Shown here: positions 1 through 6,372 of the stretch, piece after piece
Numbering within the stretch: the first letter of the stretch is position 1
Layout: the number at the start of each line of letters is the position of its first letter
Assembly: GCA_013824905.1 (NCBI GenBank)
Contig: PNOO01000037.1
Location: 1-14,744 of the forward strand
DNA from: Syntrophus sp. (in: bacteria)
GTDB taxonomy: Bacteria; Desulfobacterota; Syntrophia; Syntrophales; UBA5619
DNA: 14,744 nt
Direction: 5' to 3'
The notes under the pieces: generated by a model
Database searches by the model: none
What the model was told of the DNA's origin: nothing
What the model saw: only the letters and a program-made list of their open reading frames with translations
Program-made: the position numbers and the translations under genes

Positions 1-16
1 GTGTTAGTCATTTCTC

Positions 17-45
17 TTGACACACAATCGCCATTTTCATATATG
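17..45 (+). promoter_or_regulatory. Putative sigma-70-type promoter upstream of the NtrC-family gene
   Basis: A perfect TTGACA (17-22) is followed after 17 nt by TATATG (40-45), a 4 of 6 match to the -10 consensus. It lies about 75 nt upstream of the first start codon. The rest of 1-122 is AT-rich, with a small TTGG-ctt-CCAA inverted repeat at 77-87. No gene is seen in 1-122. Assigned by motif and spacing only. Confidence 0.45.
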
Positions 46-122
46 TCAAATGCTGTAAAGGGAGTTTTTAAAAAAATTGGCTTCCAACGGAAAAAGGGCG
101 GTAGCGATTTTTCTGCGGTCAA

Positions 123-1562
123 ATGATGGAAACAAACAAGCAAGAACAGGACACGTATAATCTCCTTGTTGTCGATGACGAGGACGTCATCAGGAAGGGG
201 ATGCGGCGCATTCTCGAAGCTGAAAGCTATCAGGTCACTACCTCGGCCGGTGGACGAACTGCTATCGAAAAGATTCAGGAACAGGATTTCGATGTGGTGA
301 TTACGGATCTGAAGATGCCGGGTATGGACGGGATCGAGGTGCTCAAAACCATAAAAATACTGCAACCGGAGGTGCCGGTCATTATCATTACCGGTTACTC
401 AACCGTCGATACCGCAGTGGACGCCATGAAAAACGGCGCCTTTGATTATATAGCGAAACCTTTTACTTCCAGTCTGATCATCGACAAGGTGCAAAAGGCC
501 ATAGCCCATAAAACATTGGTGACGGAGAACCTTTCTGTAAGCAAGGAATTCGGGGCCGGCCATGGCTTTGATGACTTTATCGGTGAAAGCGCCGAGATGC
601 GGAAGGTTTTCCGCCGAATAATGCAGGTGGCCCCTACCGACAGTACGGTTCTGATCACAGGTGAGAGCGGGACGGGCAAGGAGATGGTGGCGCGCGCCAT
701 TCACAAGAACAGCACCCGACATGAACATCCTTTCGTTGCCGTGGACTGCACCTCGCTTCCCGAAACACTACTGGAAAGCGAGCTTTTCGGCCATGTAAAA
801 GGCTCTTTCACCGGCGCCATTCATAGCAAAATGGGGCTTTTTAAAGTGGCCGATGGAGGCACCCTTTTTCTGGACGAGATCTCCAACATCAGCCTTGCCA
901 CCCAGGCTAAACTGCTCAGGGTGTTACAGGAACGAGTACTGACCCCCATCGGCGATACCCGGCCCGTCCCGATAGATATCCGTCTGGTGGTGGCCACGAA
1001 CAACAACCTGCGGGCCATGGTGGACAAGGGTTCCTTCCGGGAAGATCTGTTTTTCCGAATTAACGTGATTCCGGTTAATCTTCCTCCATTGCGGGAGCGG
1101 AAAGGAGATCTGCCGCTGTTAATTCGTCATTTTCTGAGAAAATTTTCCGAGGAGATCGGCAAGGAAGTAAAGGGGCTTGCGCATGATGCGATGGAGGTAC
1201 TGGAAGAATATCCCTTTCCAGGCAATGTTCGGGAATTGGAAAATATCATTGAAAGAGCCGTCGTTCTTTGCGAGGGCGACGTCATACAGAAGGCCAACCT
1301 GGAATTACGGTCCGCGGAAGAGGAAAGAGTTCTGGATCAACACATCGTTCCGTTAAACCTGGAAGAATTGAAGGAAACAAAGAAACACGTACGGGAACGA
1401 GCGGTTGAGCCGATTGAAAAGGCGTTTGTTATCAACGCCCTTAAAAGAAACAATTGGAATGTCTCGAAGGCTGCGGAAGACACAGGCATGCTTCGTCCGA
1501 ATTTCCATGCTCTTCTGAAAAAATTGGGCATCTCCGTGCGGGATGAACAGAATAATCAATAG
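123..1562 (+). CDS. NtrC-family sigma-54-dependent response regulator (REC-AAA+-Fis HTH)
   Basis: This is a 479-residue transcriptional activator that, once phosphorylated, should remodel sigma-54 RNA polymerase. The receiver (about residues 12-130) has the acidic pair D18/D19, phospho-acceptor D62 in the TDLKMPG context, and the AKPF lysine. The AAA+ domain (about 152-385) has Walker A GESGTGKE at 180-187, the sigma-54 contact loop as GSFTGA at 227-232 (a variant of GAFTGA), and Walker B with D251-E252. The C-terminal 45 residues form a Fis-type helix-turn-helix (VSKAAEDTGMLRPNF). No clear Shine-Dalgarno precedes the two tandem ATGs at 123 and 126, and an in-frame stop at 102 excludes a longer form. 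No kinase gene is adjacent; the NtrB/ZraS-like kinase at 6372 is the best partner candidate in the window. The family call is very secure, but the target genes are unknown. Confidence 0.95.
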   Translation: MMETNKQEQDTYNLLVVDDEDVIRKGMRRILEAESYQVTTSAGGRTAIEKIQEQDFDVVITDLKMPGMDGIEVLKTIKILQPEVPVIIITGYSTVDTAVDAMKNGAFDYIAKPFTSSLIIDKVQKAIAHKTLVTENLSVSKEFGAGHGFDDFIGESAEMRKVFRRIMQVAPTDSTVLITGESGTGKEMVARAIHKNSTRHEHPFVAVDCTSLPETLLESELFGHVKGSFTGAIHSKMGLFKVADGGTLFLDEISNISLATQAKLLRVLQERVLTPIGDTRPVPIDIRLVVATNNNLRAMVDKGSFREDLFFRINVIPVNLPPLRERKGDLPLLIRHFLRKFSEEIGKEVKGLAHDAMEVLEEYPFPGNVRELENIIERAVVLCEGDVIQKANLELRSAEEERVLDQHIVPLNLEELKETKKHVRERAVEPIEKAFVINALKRNNWNVSKAAEDTGMLRPNFHALLKKLGISVRDEQNNQ

Positions 1563-1576
1563 AAAAACATTGGTGT

Positions 1577-1620
1577 TGATATTGGAAGGAGATCATAATA
1601 TTCAGTAATATCAGGTTTTT
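1577..1620 (+). terminator. Weak AT-rich hairpin after the NtrC-family gene
   Basis: An ATATT-cagt-AATAT stem (1598-1611) lies inside a wider TGATATT/AATATCA inverted repeat (1577-1583 and 1607-1613) and is followed by GGTTTTT. It could be a weak terminator. The stem is all A/T, so termination would be inefficient and the next gene may be co-transcribed. Confidence 0.25.
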
Positions 1621-1626
1621 ATAAAC

Positions 1627-1648
1627 CACTTCGAACCAAAGCGAAGTG
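1627..1648 (+). other. Stem-loop in the leader of the single-domain response regulator
   Basis: CACTTCG (1627-1633) and CGAAGTG (1642-1648) form a perfect 7-bp stem with an 8-nt loop. No T-run follows, so it is not a standard intrinsic terminator. It lies 59 nt upstream of the chosen RR start, where it could be an operator or an mRNA structure. The intergenic stretch 1563-1707 otherwise shows only a short CACATGTG palindrome at 1667-1674. Confidence 0.4.
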
Positions 1649-1707
1649 ACACTTGCGCGTCGGCCACACATGTGGTGAATCTACCCACTCTTTCACAGGT
1701 GCAAACA

Positions 1708-2115
1708 ATGGCAAACAAGGTCTTGATCATTGACGACGATGACGATCTCGTTATGACGATGCGTCTGCCGCTGGAAGCGCACGGCTACCAAGTCTTTCGC
1801 GCAGCCAACCGCCAGGAAGGTCTGCAAAAAGTCAAAGAAGTCAAACCCGACATCATCCTTCTGGACGTCATGATGGATTCGATGACGGCCGGCTTTGAAG
1901 TAAGCCGGACGATCCGCAGCCCGGATCCTACTTCCGAGTATGCGGCATACAGGGAAATCCCGATCGTGATGATCACGGCTATTCACGCGACCGCATCGCT
2001 ACGCTTTGCGCCGGACAAGGCTCAATTGCCCATAGACGCCTTCGTCGAAAAGCCAATCGAACCGGAAGCGCTGCTATCCATAGTTCGCGACCATATCGGT
2101 AAACATAGACCTTAA
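1708..2115 (+). CDS. Single-domain response regulator (CheY-like receiver)
   Basis: This is a stand-alone receiver of 135 residues with no output domain. It has an acidic run D9-D13 at the end of beta-1, phospho-acceptor D53 in LLDVMM, a T/S position in VMITA, and the conserved lysine in VEKPIEPEALL. I chose ATG 1708 over the upstream GTG at 1672 because AGGTG sits 6 nt before it and the protein then opens directly with the receiver MANKVLIID. Compared with CheY, alpha-3/beta-4 carries an insertion (RSPDPTSEYAAYRE). It resembles the receiver at 9601-9975, including the KPI-[ED]-P-x-x-LL ending. It precedes a membrane kinase by 103 nt and is probably its partner or a relay shuttle. Confidence 0.85.
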   Translation: MANKVLIIDDDDDLVMTMRLPLEAHGYQVFRAANRQEGLQKVKEVKPDIILLDVMMDSMTAGFEVSRTIRSPDPTSEYAAYREIPIVMITAIHATASLRFAPDKAQLPIDAFVEKPIEPEALLSIVRDHIGKHRP

Positions 2116-2207
2116 CGGAGTTGTTACAATATTCACTGGTCTAAAGACCGGACTGTTTTGCATGTCTCGCAACAAGCAAGCGTCCTTACTATCAAGGACG
2201 GACTGTT
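2116..2207 (+). promoter_or_regulatory. Leader with two hairpins, each followed by CGGACTGTT
   Basis: The gap between the RR and the kinase holds two stem-loops. The first is CTGGTC-taaa-GACCGG (2136-2151, 6 bp with one G-T pair). The second is CGTCCTT-actatc-AAGGACG (2181-2200, 7 bp). Each runs into the same 9-mer CGGACTGTT (2149-2157 and 2199-2207), exactly 50 nt apart. A weaker copy, CGGAGTTGTT, sits at 2116-2125 right after the RR stop. The second hairpin ends 18 nt before the kinase start, which has only a weak AAAAGAG ribosome site, so control of translation is possible. No T-run follows either stem. Confidence 0.5.
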
Positions 2208-2218
2208 GAAAAGAGCAT

Positions 2219-4129
2219 ATGGCACAAGCAGACCCTCACCACGCCGATCCGCGTTCAGGTATAGGCCTGGTTGAAGAAGCGTTGATTGCCAACGAAGCGT
2301 GGCTGATCAGTCTCCGCTGGTGGGCGGGGCTCGGTGTGTTGGCCGCCACATGGTTCACCACGTCGTTCCTCAATCTTTCGCTCAGCGCCTTTGCCTTTTA
2401 CGCCATCGGCCTGGCGATGCTGGTCTATAATCTATTTCTGTTTGCCATCCTCAAACTGCGACTCCTGGTTTCGCCGCGTTCCGTCAAACCGTTCAAATCG
2501 CTCGCCCTCGCTCAGATCAGCCTCGACTGGTTTGCTATGATTCTTCTTATTCACTATTCCGGCGGCGTGGAAAGCCCGGCAATCCTCTTTTTTTTCTTTC
2601 ACGTTATTATTGCCTCGATACTGCACTCGCCTCGCCAGACGTACATCTACTCCGCGGTGGCAATATTGCTCGTCGGCGGAATGACGGGCCTGGAGTATGC
2701 AGGGCTCCTGCAGCATCACAGTGTAATGGGCTTTGCGGACGCGCCGATGTATAAAAATACGCTGTATGTCTCAGGTGTTATGGCGTTTTTTATCAGCGGC
2801 ATCTTTATTGCGGCTTTCATTGCCTCCACTCTCAACCACCGCTTGCGACAGGGTCAGACCGAGATCGTTAAATTGACCGACCGACTGCAGCGGGCATACA
2901 GCCGCCTGCAAACACTGTACGACGGCATGCAGGCGCTGAACTCGACCCTGAACCTGCAGGAGGTGCTGGATCGCCTCTCGCGCGACACAGCGGAGGTCAT
3001 GGGCGTGCGCGGCTGCTCGATCCGCCTGCTCGATAAAACCGGCGAGCGACTGATTGATGCCGCGGCCTATGGCCTGAGCGACAGCTACATTCGAAAGGGT
3101 GATTTGGTTTTGTCATATAATCCGTTGGCACGTGAAGTCCTGGCAGGCAAAGCCATCACGGTTAGCGATGTGGCTCTCGATGATCGATTGCAATATGGGA
3201 CGCAAGCCCTTGAAGAGGGCATCCGTTCCATCCTCTCAACCCGGTTGCAGGGCAGACGTGAGGTTCTCGGCATGATTCGCGTATACAGCACCGAGAGTGG
3301 TCACTTTACGGAAGGCGACGTCAGCTTCCTCAATGCGATCGCCAATCAGGGCAGTCTGGCAATCGAAAATGCTATGGCCTTCAAGGCGCTCGAGGAGATG
3401 GACGAAATCAAATCCAAGTTCATGCTGATGATCACGCACGAGCTTCGCTCACCTATTTGCGTAGTGCGCAGCCTGTTGTGTACGATCACGAGCGGCTACG
3501 CCGGCGCGCCGACCGAACAGCAGGCGGATATTATAAAACGGGCGTTGCAGCGTGTCGACTTTTTACAAACCCTGATTGACGACTTGCTCGATCTGGCCTC
3601 CGGCAAGAGCGAACCCATAGACGCCGGCACATGGGTGGATTTACCGCTGGCAGAAGCTGTCGGACGGGTCATCACGCGATTCGAAATGCCGGCTAAAGAA
3701 AAACGGATCGAACTTAAATGGCAATGCGAGCCAAGCGATTCACCGCTCATCGTATCCGCCACAAACGAGGAGATCGATCGAATCCTCAACAACATTGTCT
3801 CCAATGCAATTAAGTACACTCCCAATTGCGGGACTGTAACCGTAACGCTGGAGTGTATTGAAGGGTGTGCGCATCTCAAAGTCATTGACACGGGGATCGG
3901 TATCCCCGACGAAGCCCAGGCACGTCTGTTCGAAGAATTTTACCGCGCGCCGAACGCCAAGGCGCAAGTCAAGGAGGGCACAGGATTGGGTCTGGCGATT
4001 ACCAAAACCCTGGTGAACCGCTTTGGCGGGCGCATCAGTGTCAAAAGCAAATTGGGCGAGGGAACAGAGGTTATCGTGATTTTTCCCATTGCTGTCAGAG
4101 AAGATCCGCCCATCCGCCGCGGAGGGTGA
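2219..4129 (+). CDS. Membrane sensor histidine kinase: 6TM (RegB-like)-GAF-HisKA-HATPase
   Basis: This 636-residue kinase has six hydrophobic segments at about residues 28-50, 53-80, 93-116, 118-136, 140-163 and 178-205. A helical linker and a GAF domain (about 230-390) follow. The HisKA H-box THELRSP carries phospho-acceptor H407, and the HATPase_c domain has the N-box NNIVSNAIKY, DTGIGIP and GTGLGLA. The 6TM layout, the early RWW motif and GGVESPA at 115-121 resemble the quinone-sensing region of RegB/PrrB kinases, where the motif is GGxxNPF. Quinone or redox sensing is therefore an inference. It follows a single-domain receiver and has no receiver of its own. Its catalytic half shares EEFYR..NAK and other features with the soluble kinases at 5224 and 8368. 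Its 3' end faces fdhE with a 20-nt gap. Confidence 0.93.
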   Translation: MAQADPHHADPRSGIGLVEEALIANEAWLISLRWWAGLGVLAATWFTTSFLNLSLSAFAFYAIGLAMLVYNLFLFAILKLRLLVSPRSVKPFKSLALAQISLDWFAMILLIHYSGGVESPAILFFFFHVIIASILHSPRQTYIYSAVAILLVGGMTGLEYAGLLQHHSVMGFADAPMYKNTLYVSGVMAFFISGIFIAAFIASTLNHRLRQGQTEIVKLTDRLQRAYSRLQTLYDGMQALNSTLNLQEVLDRLSRDTAEVMGVRGCSIRLLDKTGERLIDAAAYGLSDSYIRKGDLVLSYNPLAREVLAGKAITVSDVALDDRLQYGTQALEEGIRSILSTRLQGRREVLGMIRVYSTESGHFTEGDVSFLNAIANQGSLAIENAMAFKALEEMDEIKSKFMLMITHELRSPICVVRSLLCTITSGYAGAPTEQQADIIKRALQRVDFLQTLIDDLLDLASGKSEPIDAGTWVDLPLAEAVGRVITRFEMPAKEKRIELKWQCEPSDSPLIVSATNEEIDRILNNIVSNAIKYTPNCGTVTVTLECIEGCAHLKVIDTGIGIPDEAQARLFEEFYRAPNAKAQVKEGTGLGLAITKTLVNRFGGRISVKSKLGEGTEVIVIFPIAVREDPPIRRGG

Positions 4130-4149
4130 AATCATCATTGTACCCCCGC

Positions 4150-4974
4150 TTAAAAAAACAGACACCCCTTTCCCTGAGCAGCGACATCCATAGAGACAGT
4201 CGCCAGGGTCTCTACGGGCAGGCACCGTTCAGAAGCGGACTCCTGCATGTCGAGGGATTTTAGGTACCGGTGACAGGCTTCACAAACGTAGAGTCGGTAC
4301 CCTCCCTCCTCACTGGGATAATAGGTCTGGTGATCCCTCTCCAGGCAGAAAGGGCACCCCATCCGGCGAAAACTCCACTCCGCACTGCAGCGCGAGCATA
4401 ACAGGGTGCGGAAGCTGGGCTCCGCATGCACGACGGCAAAGGACGGCGCTCCTCCGCAGACGGGGCAATGTCCGCGATGCCACGCGTCCTGGGTGATGCG
4501 CGGCATCAGGAATTCACAGGCCAGTTGCAGATAAGGGGCCATAACAAGACCGCTGGCCGTTCTGATCACATCCGCCGGTTGGCCCGCGCCGACCAGCGGG
4601 ACCCTGCTATCAAAGATCTCCCGCGCATGGGCCAGGATCGTCTCCTGTTGCGGCTCGCGATTATCGGGAGGAAGATATCCCGTATCCCGGATCAAAAGCG
4701 CCGTAATGTCTCTATACAGATCGATAAACGGGGCGGTCTCTATCCGGAGTTCATCGAAGCTTACCTGAGGGATTCCTGATGCCAAACGGGCGAGATCGAT
4801 TTCCTTATCCTCCAGGTATTCGAGATGACGATCCTCTTTCAGGCGAGCCTTGAAGGTAAACTGGATCTGAAAAAGTTGCTCATAGAAACAGAACAACGCC
4901 TCCAAATGAGGATGCGCGGTCATTGCCTTATGCAAATACACCAGTATGCTTTGATCTTGCGAACTGACTCTCAT
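4150..4974 (-). CDS. fdhE: FdhE-like formate dehydrogenase accessory protein
   Basis: This 274-residue cytoplasmic protein matches FdhE, which binds Tat-exported formate dehydrogenase catalytic subunits and is needed for active enzyme. It has four CxxC pairs in the C-terminal half: C170/C173 (HCPVCGG), C193/C196 (CSRCSAEW), C207/C210 (CPFC) and C231/C234 (CEACHRYLK). These fit two rubredoxin-like metal sites. The N-terminal half is helical and variable, and the protein is somewhat shorter than E. coli FdhE (about 309 residues). The start at 4974 has a good AGGAG ribosome site 5 nt upstream. The gene stands alone between two signalling blocks, about 5 kb from the fdn operon, and ends 20 nt from the convergent kinase with no terminator hairpin visible. 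Confidence 0.93.
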   Translation of the reverse strand: MRVSSQDQSILVYLHKAMTAHPHLEALFCFYEQLFQIQFTFKARLKEDRHLEYLEDKEIDLARLASGIPQVSFDELRIETAPFIDLYRDITALLIRDTGYLPPDNREPQQETILAHAREIFDSRVPLVGAGQPADVIRTASGLVMAPYLQLACEFLMPRITQDAWHRGHCPVCGGAPSFAVVHAEPSFRTLLCSRCSAEWSFRRMGCPFCLERDHQTYYPSEEGGYRLYVCEACHRYLKSLDMQESASERCLPVETLATVSMDVAAQGKGCLFF

Positions 4975-5151
4975 ATGATCTCCTGTCCGAATAAAGGAAA
5001 GTAGTGCCTCACGGCAAAAAGGGACCGGGGGAATATAGACCGAATCGTCTTTTTTTAAAAGCTGAAATGTATCTATATTTTTCCAATCTTCTATCCTCGG
5101 CCTGTACCACGACGCAGCAATAAAAAATAACGGCTATGTCGGACTATCCAT

Positions 5152-5180
5152 TTGACATCACAGGGCTCTCCTGCTATAGA
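5152..5180 (+). promoter_or_regulatory. Sigma-70-like promoter of the three-kinase operon
   Basis: A perfect TTGACA (5152-5157), a 17-nt spacer and TATAGA (5175-5180) lie about 45 nt upstream of the start at 5224. This is the best promoter match in the window. The rest of the divergent region 4975-5223 holds no gene. It has an AGAC-cgaatc-GTCT element followed by seven T residues at 5037-5056, and no convincing promoter for fdhE was seen. Confidence 0.6.
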
Positions 5181-5223
5181 TAATTCACATTCGAATGAGG
5201 ACTCTTGATAGGGAGCAGGAAAT

Positions 5224-6372
5224 ATGCGAGTGCTTGTGGTGGATGATGAGTTGGGTATTCGGGAAGGATGCCGGCGGGCCCTCACGTCTTCAGGGGTGGA
5301 GGTGGAGGTAGCCGAAAACGGGCCTGACGGTCTGCACAAACTCCGTCAAGGGGTTTTTGATGTCTTGCTGGTCGATGCCATGATGCCCGGCATGAGTGGA
5401 CTGGAAATGATGCAGCAGGCGCGTAAATTAGCACCCGACGTCATCGGTATCATCATCACCGGCTATGCGACCATTGAACTGGCTGTTCAGGCCATCCGCG
5501 AGGGGGCTCACGACTTTATTGCCAAACCCTTTACCCGTGAACTGTTGCTGCACGTCATCAATCGGGAGATAGATCGGCAAAGACTTCACGGCGAGGCCCA
5601 AAGGACAAAAGAACTGGAGGAGAAACTCCTCGGGCTTACGAGGGTTAAAGCCGAGATGGAAAAGATCGGCATGATGCAAAGCCGTTTTATGATGACCATG
5701 GTGCACACCCTCCGAGCGCCGGTGGCCGTTCTCCAAAACACCATACAACTCATTTGTAAAGGATATGTCCCTCCCTCGGAACAGGCCGCGTTTCTGCAGC
5801 AAGTGGATGAACGAGCCGGGGAATTGCTGGCTATCCTCGATGACCTGCTCCTCCTGTCGCGTCTTAAGGAGAATATAGGGAATCTGAAGGCGGAGAGCGT
5901 CTCCCTGTTGGACATGCTCGAAGCCGCCCTCGCTGCTTTTGAAAAAGAGATTAAGGAAAACAGCCTGACGGTGAGCTTGGATCAGTTAGATCGCCCTGTT
6001 ATTTTGGGAAACAAAGAACACTTCCAGGCCCTTTGGACTCACCTGTTGAGCAATGCCATCCGTTATACCCACCCGGGCGGGCGGATCACCCTCTCCCTTC
6101 AGGAAAATCCTCTGGAAAAGAAAATCATCGGGACGGTGACTGATACCGGTATAGGAATCCCCCCCGAGGAGATTCCCCGGATTTTCGAGGAGTTCTATCG
6201 GACGAAAGAAGCCAAGTCCCTGCAGGGAACCGGTACAGGCCTCGGATTGTGTATCGTCCAGCAGATTGTCTGTCTTTACTGCGGCGCCCTGGAAATCGAT
6301 TCCACCCCGGGTCTGGGCAGCTCGTTTCGTTTTACCTTCCCCCAGACATCCCCTTTGACTGGAGCAGTTTGA
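5224..6372 (+). CDS. Soluble receiver-histidine kinase (REC-HisKA-HATPase) with an HT H-box
   Basis: This 382-residue cytoplasmic protein lacks membrane segments. The receiver (1-120) is intact: acidic pair D7/D8, D51 in VDAMMPG, IIITGY and AKPF. It strongly resembles the NtrC-type receiver at 123. A coiled linker (about 122-150) leads to HisKA with H161 and then HATPase_c with SNAIRYT, DTGIGIP and GTGLGL. The residue after the phospho-histidine is Thr (MVHTLRAP) instead of the usual Glu or Asp, which normally assists phosphotransfer, so kinase activity may be reduced. The start has AGGA 3 nt upstream plus GGGAG further back. The stop overlaps the next start as TGATG, so translation is probably coupled. 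With the receiver first, this is the reverse of the usual hybrid-kinase order. Confidence 0.93.
   Translation: MRVLVVDDELGIREGCRRALTSSGVEVEVAENGPDGLHKLRQGVFDVLLVDAMMPGMSGLEMMQQARKLAPDVIGIIITGYATIELAVQAIREGAHDFIAKPFTRELLLHVINREIDRQRLHGEAQRTKELEEKLLGLTRVKAEMEKIGMMQSRFMMTMVHTLRAPVAVLQNTIQLICKGYVPPSEQAAFLQQVDERAGELLAILDDLLLLSRLKENIGNLKAESVSLLDMLEAALAAFEKEIKENSLTVSLDQLDRPVILGNKEHFQALWTHLLSNAIRYTHPGGRITLSLQENPLEKKIIGTVTDTGIGIPPEEIPRIFEEFYRTKEAKSLQGTGTGLGLCIVQQIVCLYCGALEIDSTPGLGSSFRFTFPQTSPLTGAV

Noticed and set aside
1672..1707. Twelve-residue N-terminal extension of the single-domain RR from GTG 1672
   Set aside because: There is no ribosome site in front of it, whereas ATG 1708 has one and begins the receiver fold directly.
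2148..2165. Sigma-54 promoter (CCGGACTGTTTTGCA) upstream of the 6TM kinase
   Set aside because: The spacing between GG and GC is 8 nt, not 10, and the GG is better explained by the hairpin and the repeated 9-mer.
5009..5032. Sigma-54 promoter for fdhE on the minus strand (GG-N9-GC in CGGTCCCTTTTTGCC)
   Set aside because: The GG to GC spacing is one short of the strict 10 nt, and the -24 side lacks the TGGCAC consensus.
5037..5056. Terminator AGAC-cgaatc-GTCT followed by T7
   Set aside because: The stem is only 4 bp and no plus-strand gene ends just upstream; it lies in the divergent region between fdhE and the kinase operon.
6249..6371. N-terminal extension of the Cache kinase from ATG 6249
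   Set aside because: It overlaps the previous kinase by 124 nt, encodes no recognisable segment, and the ATG at 6372 has the coupled TGATG overlap and a ribosome site.
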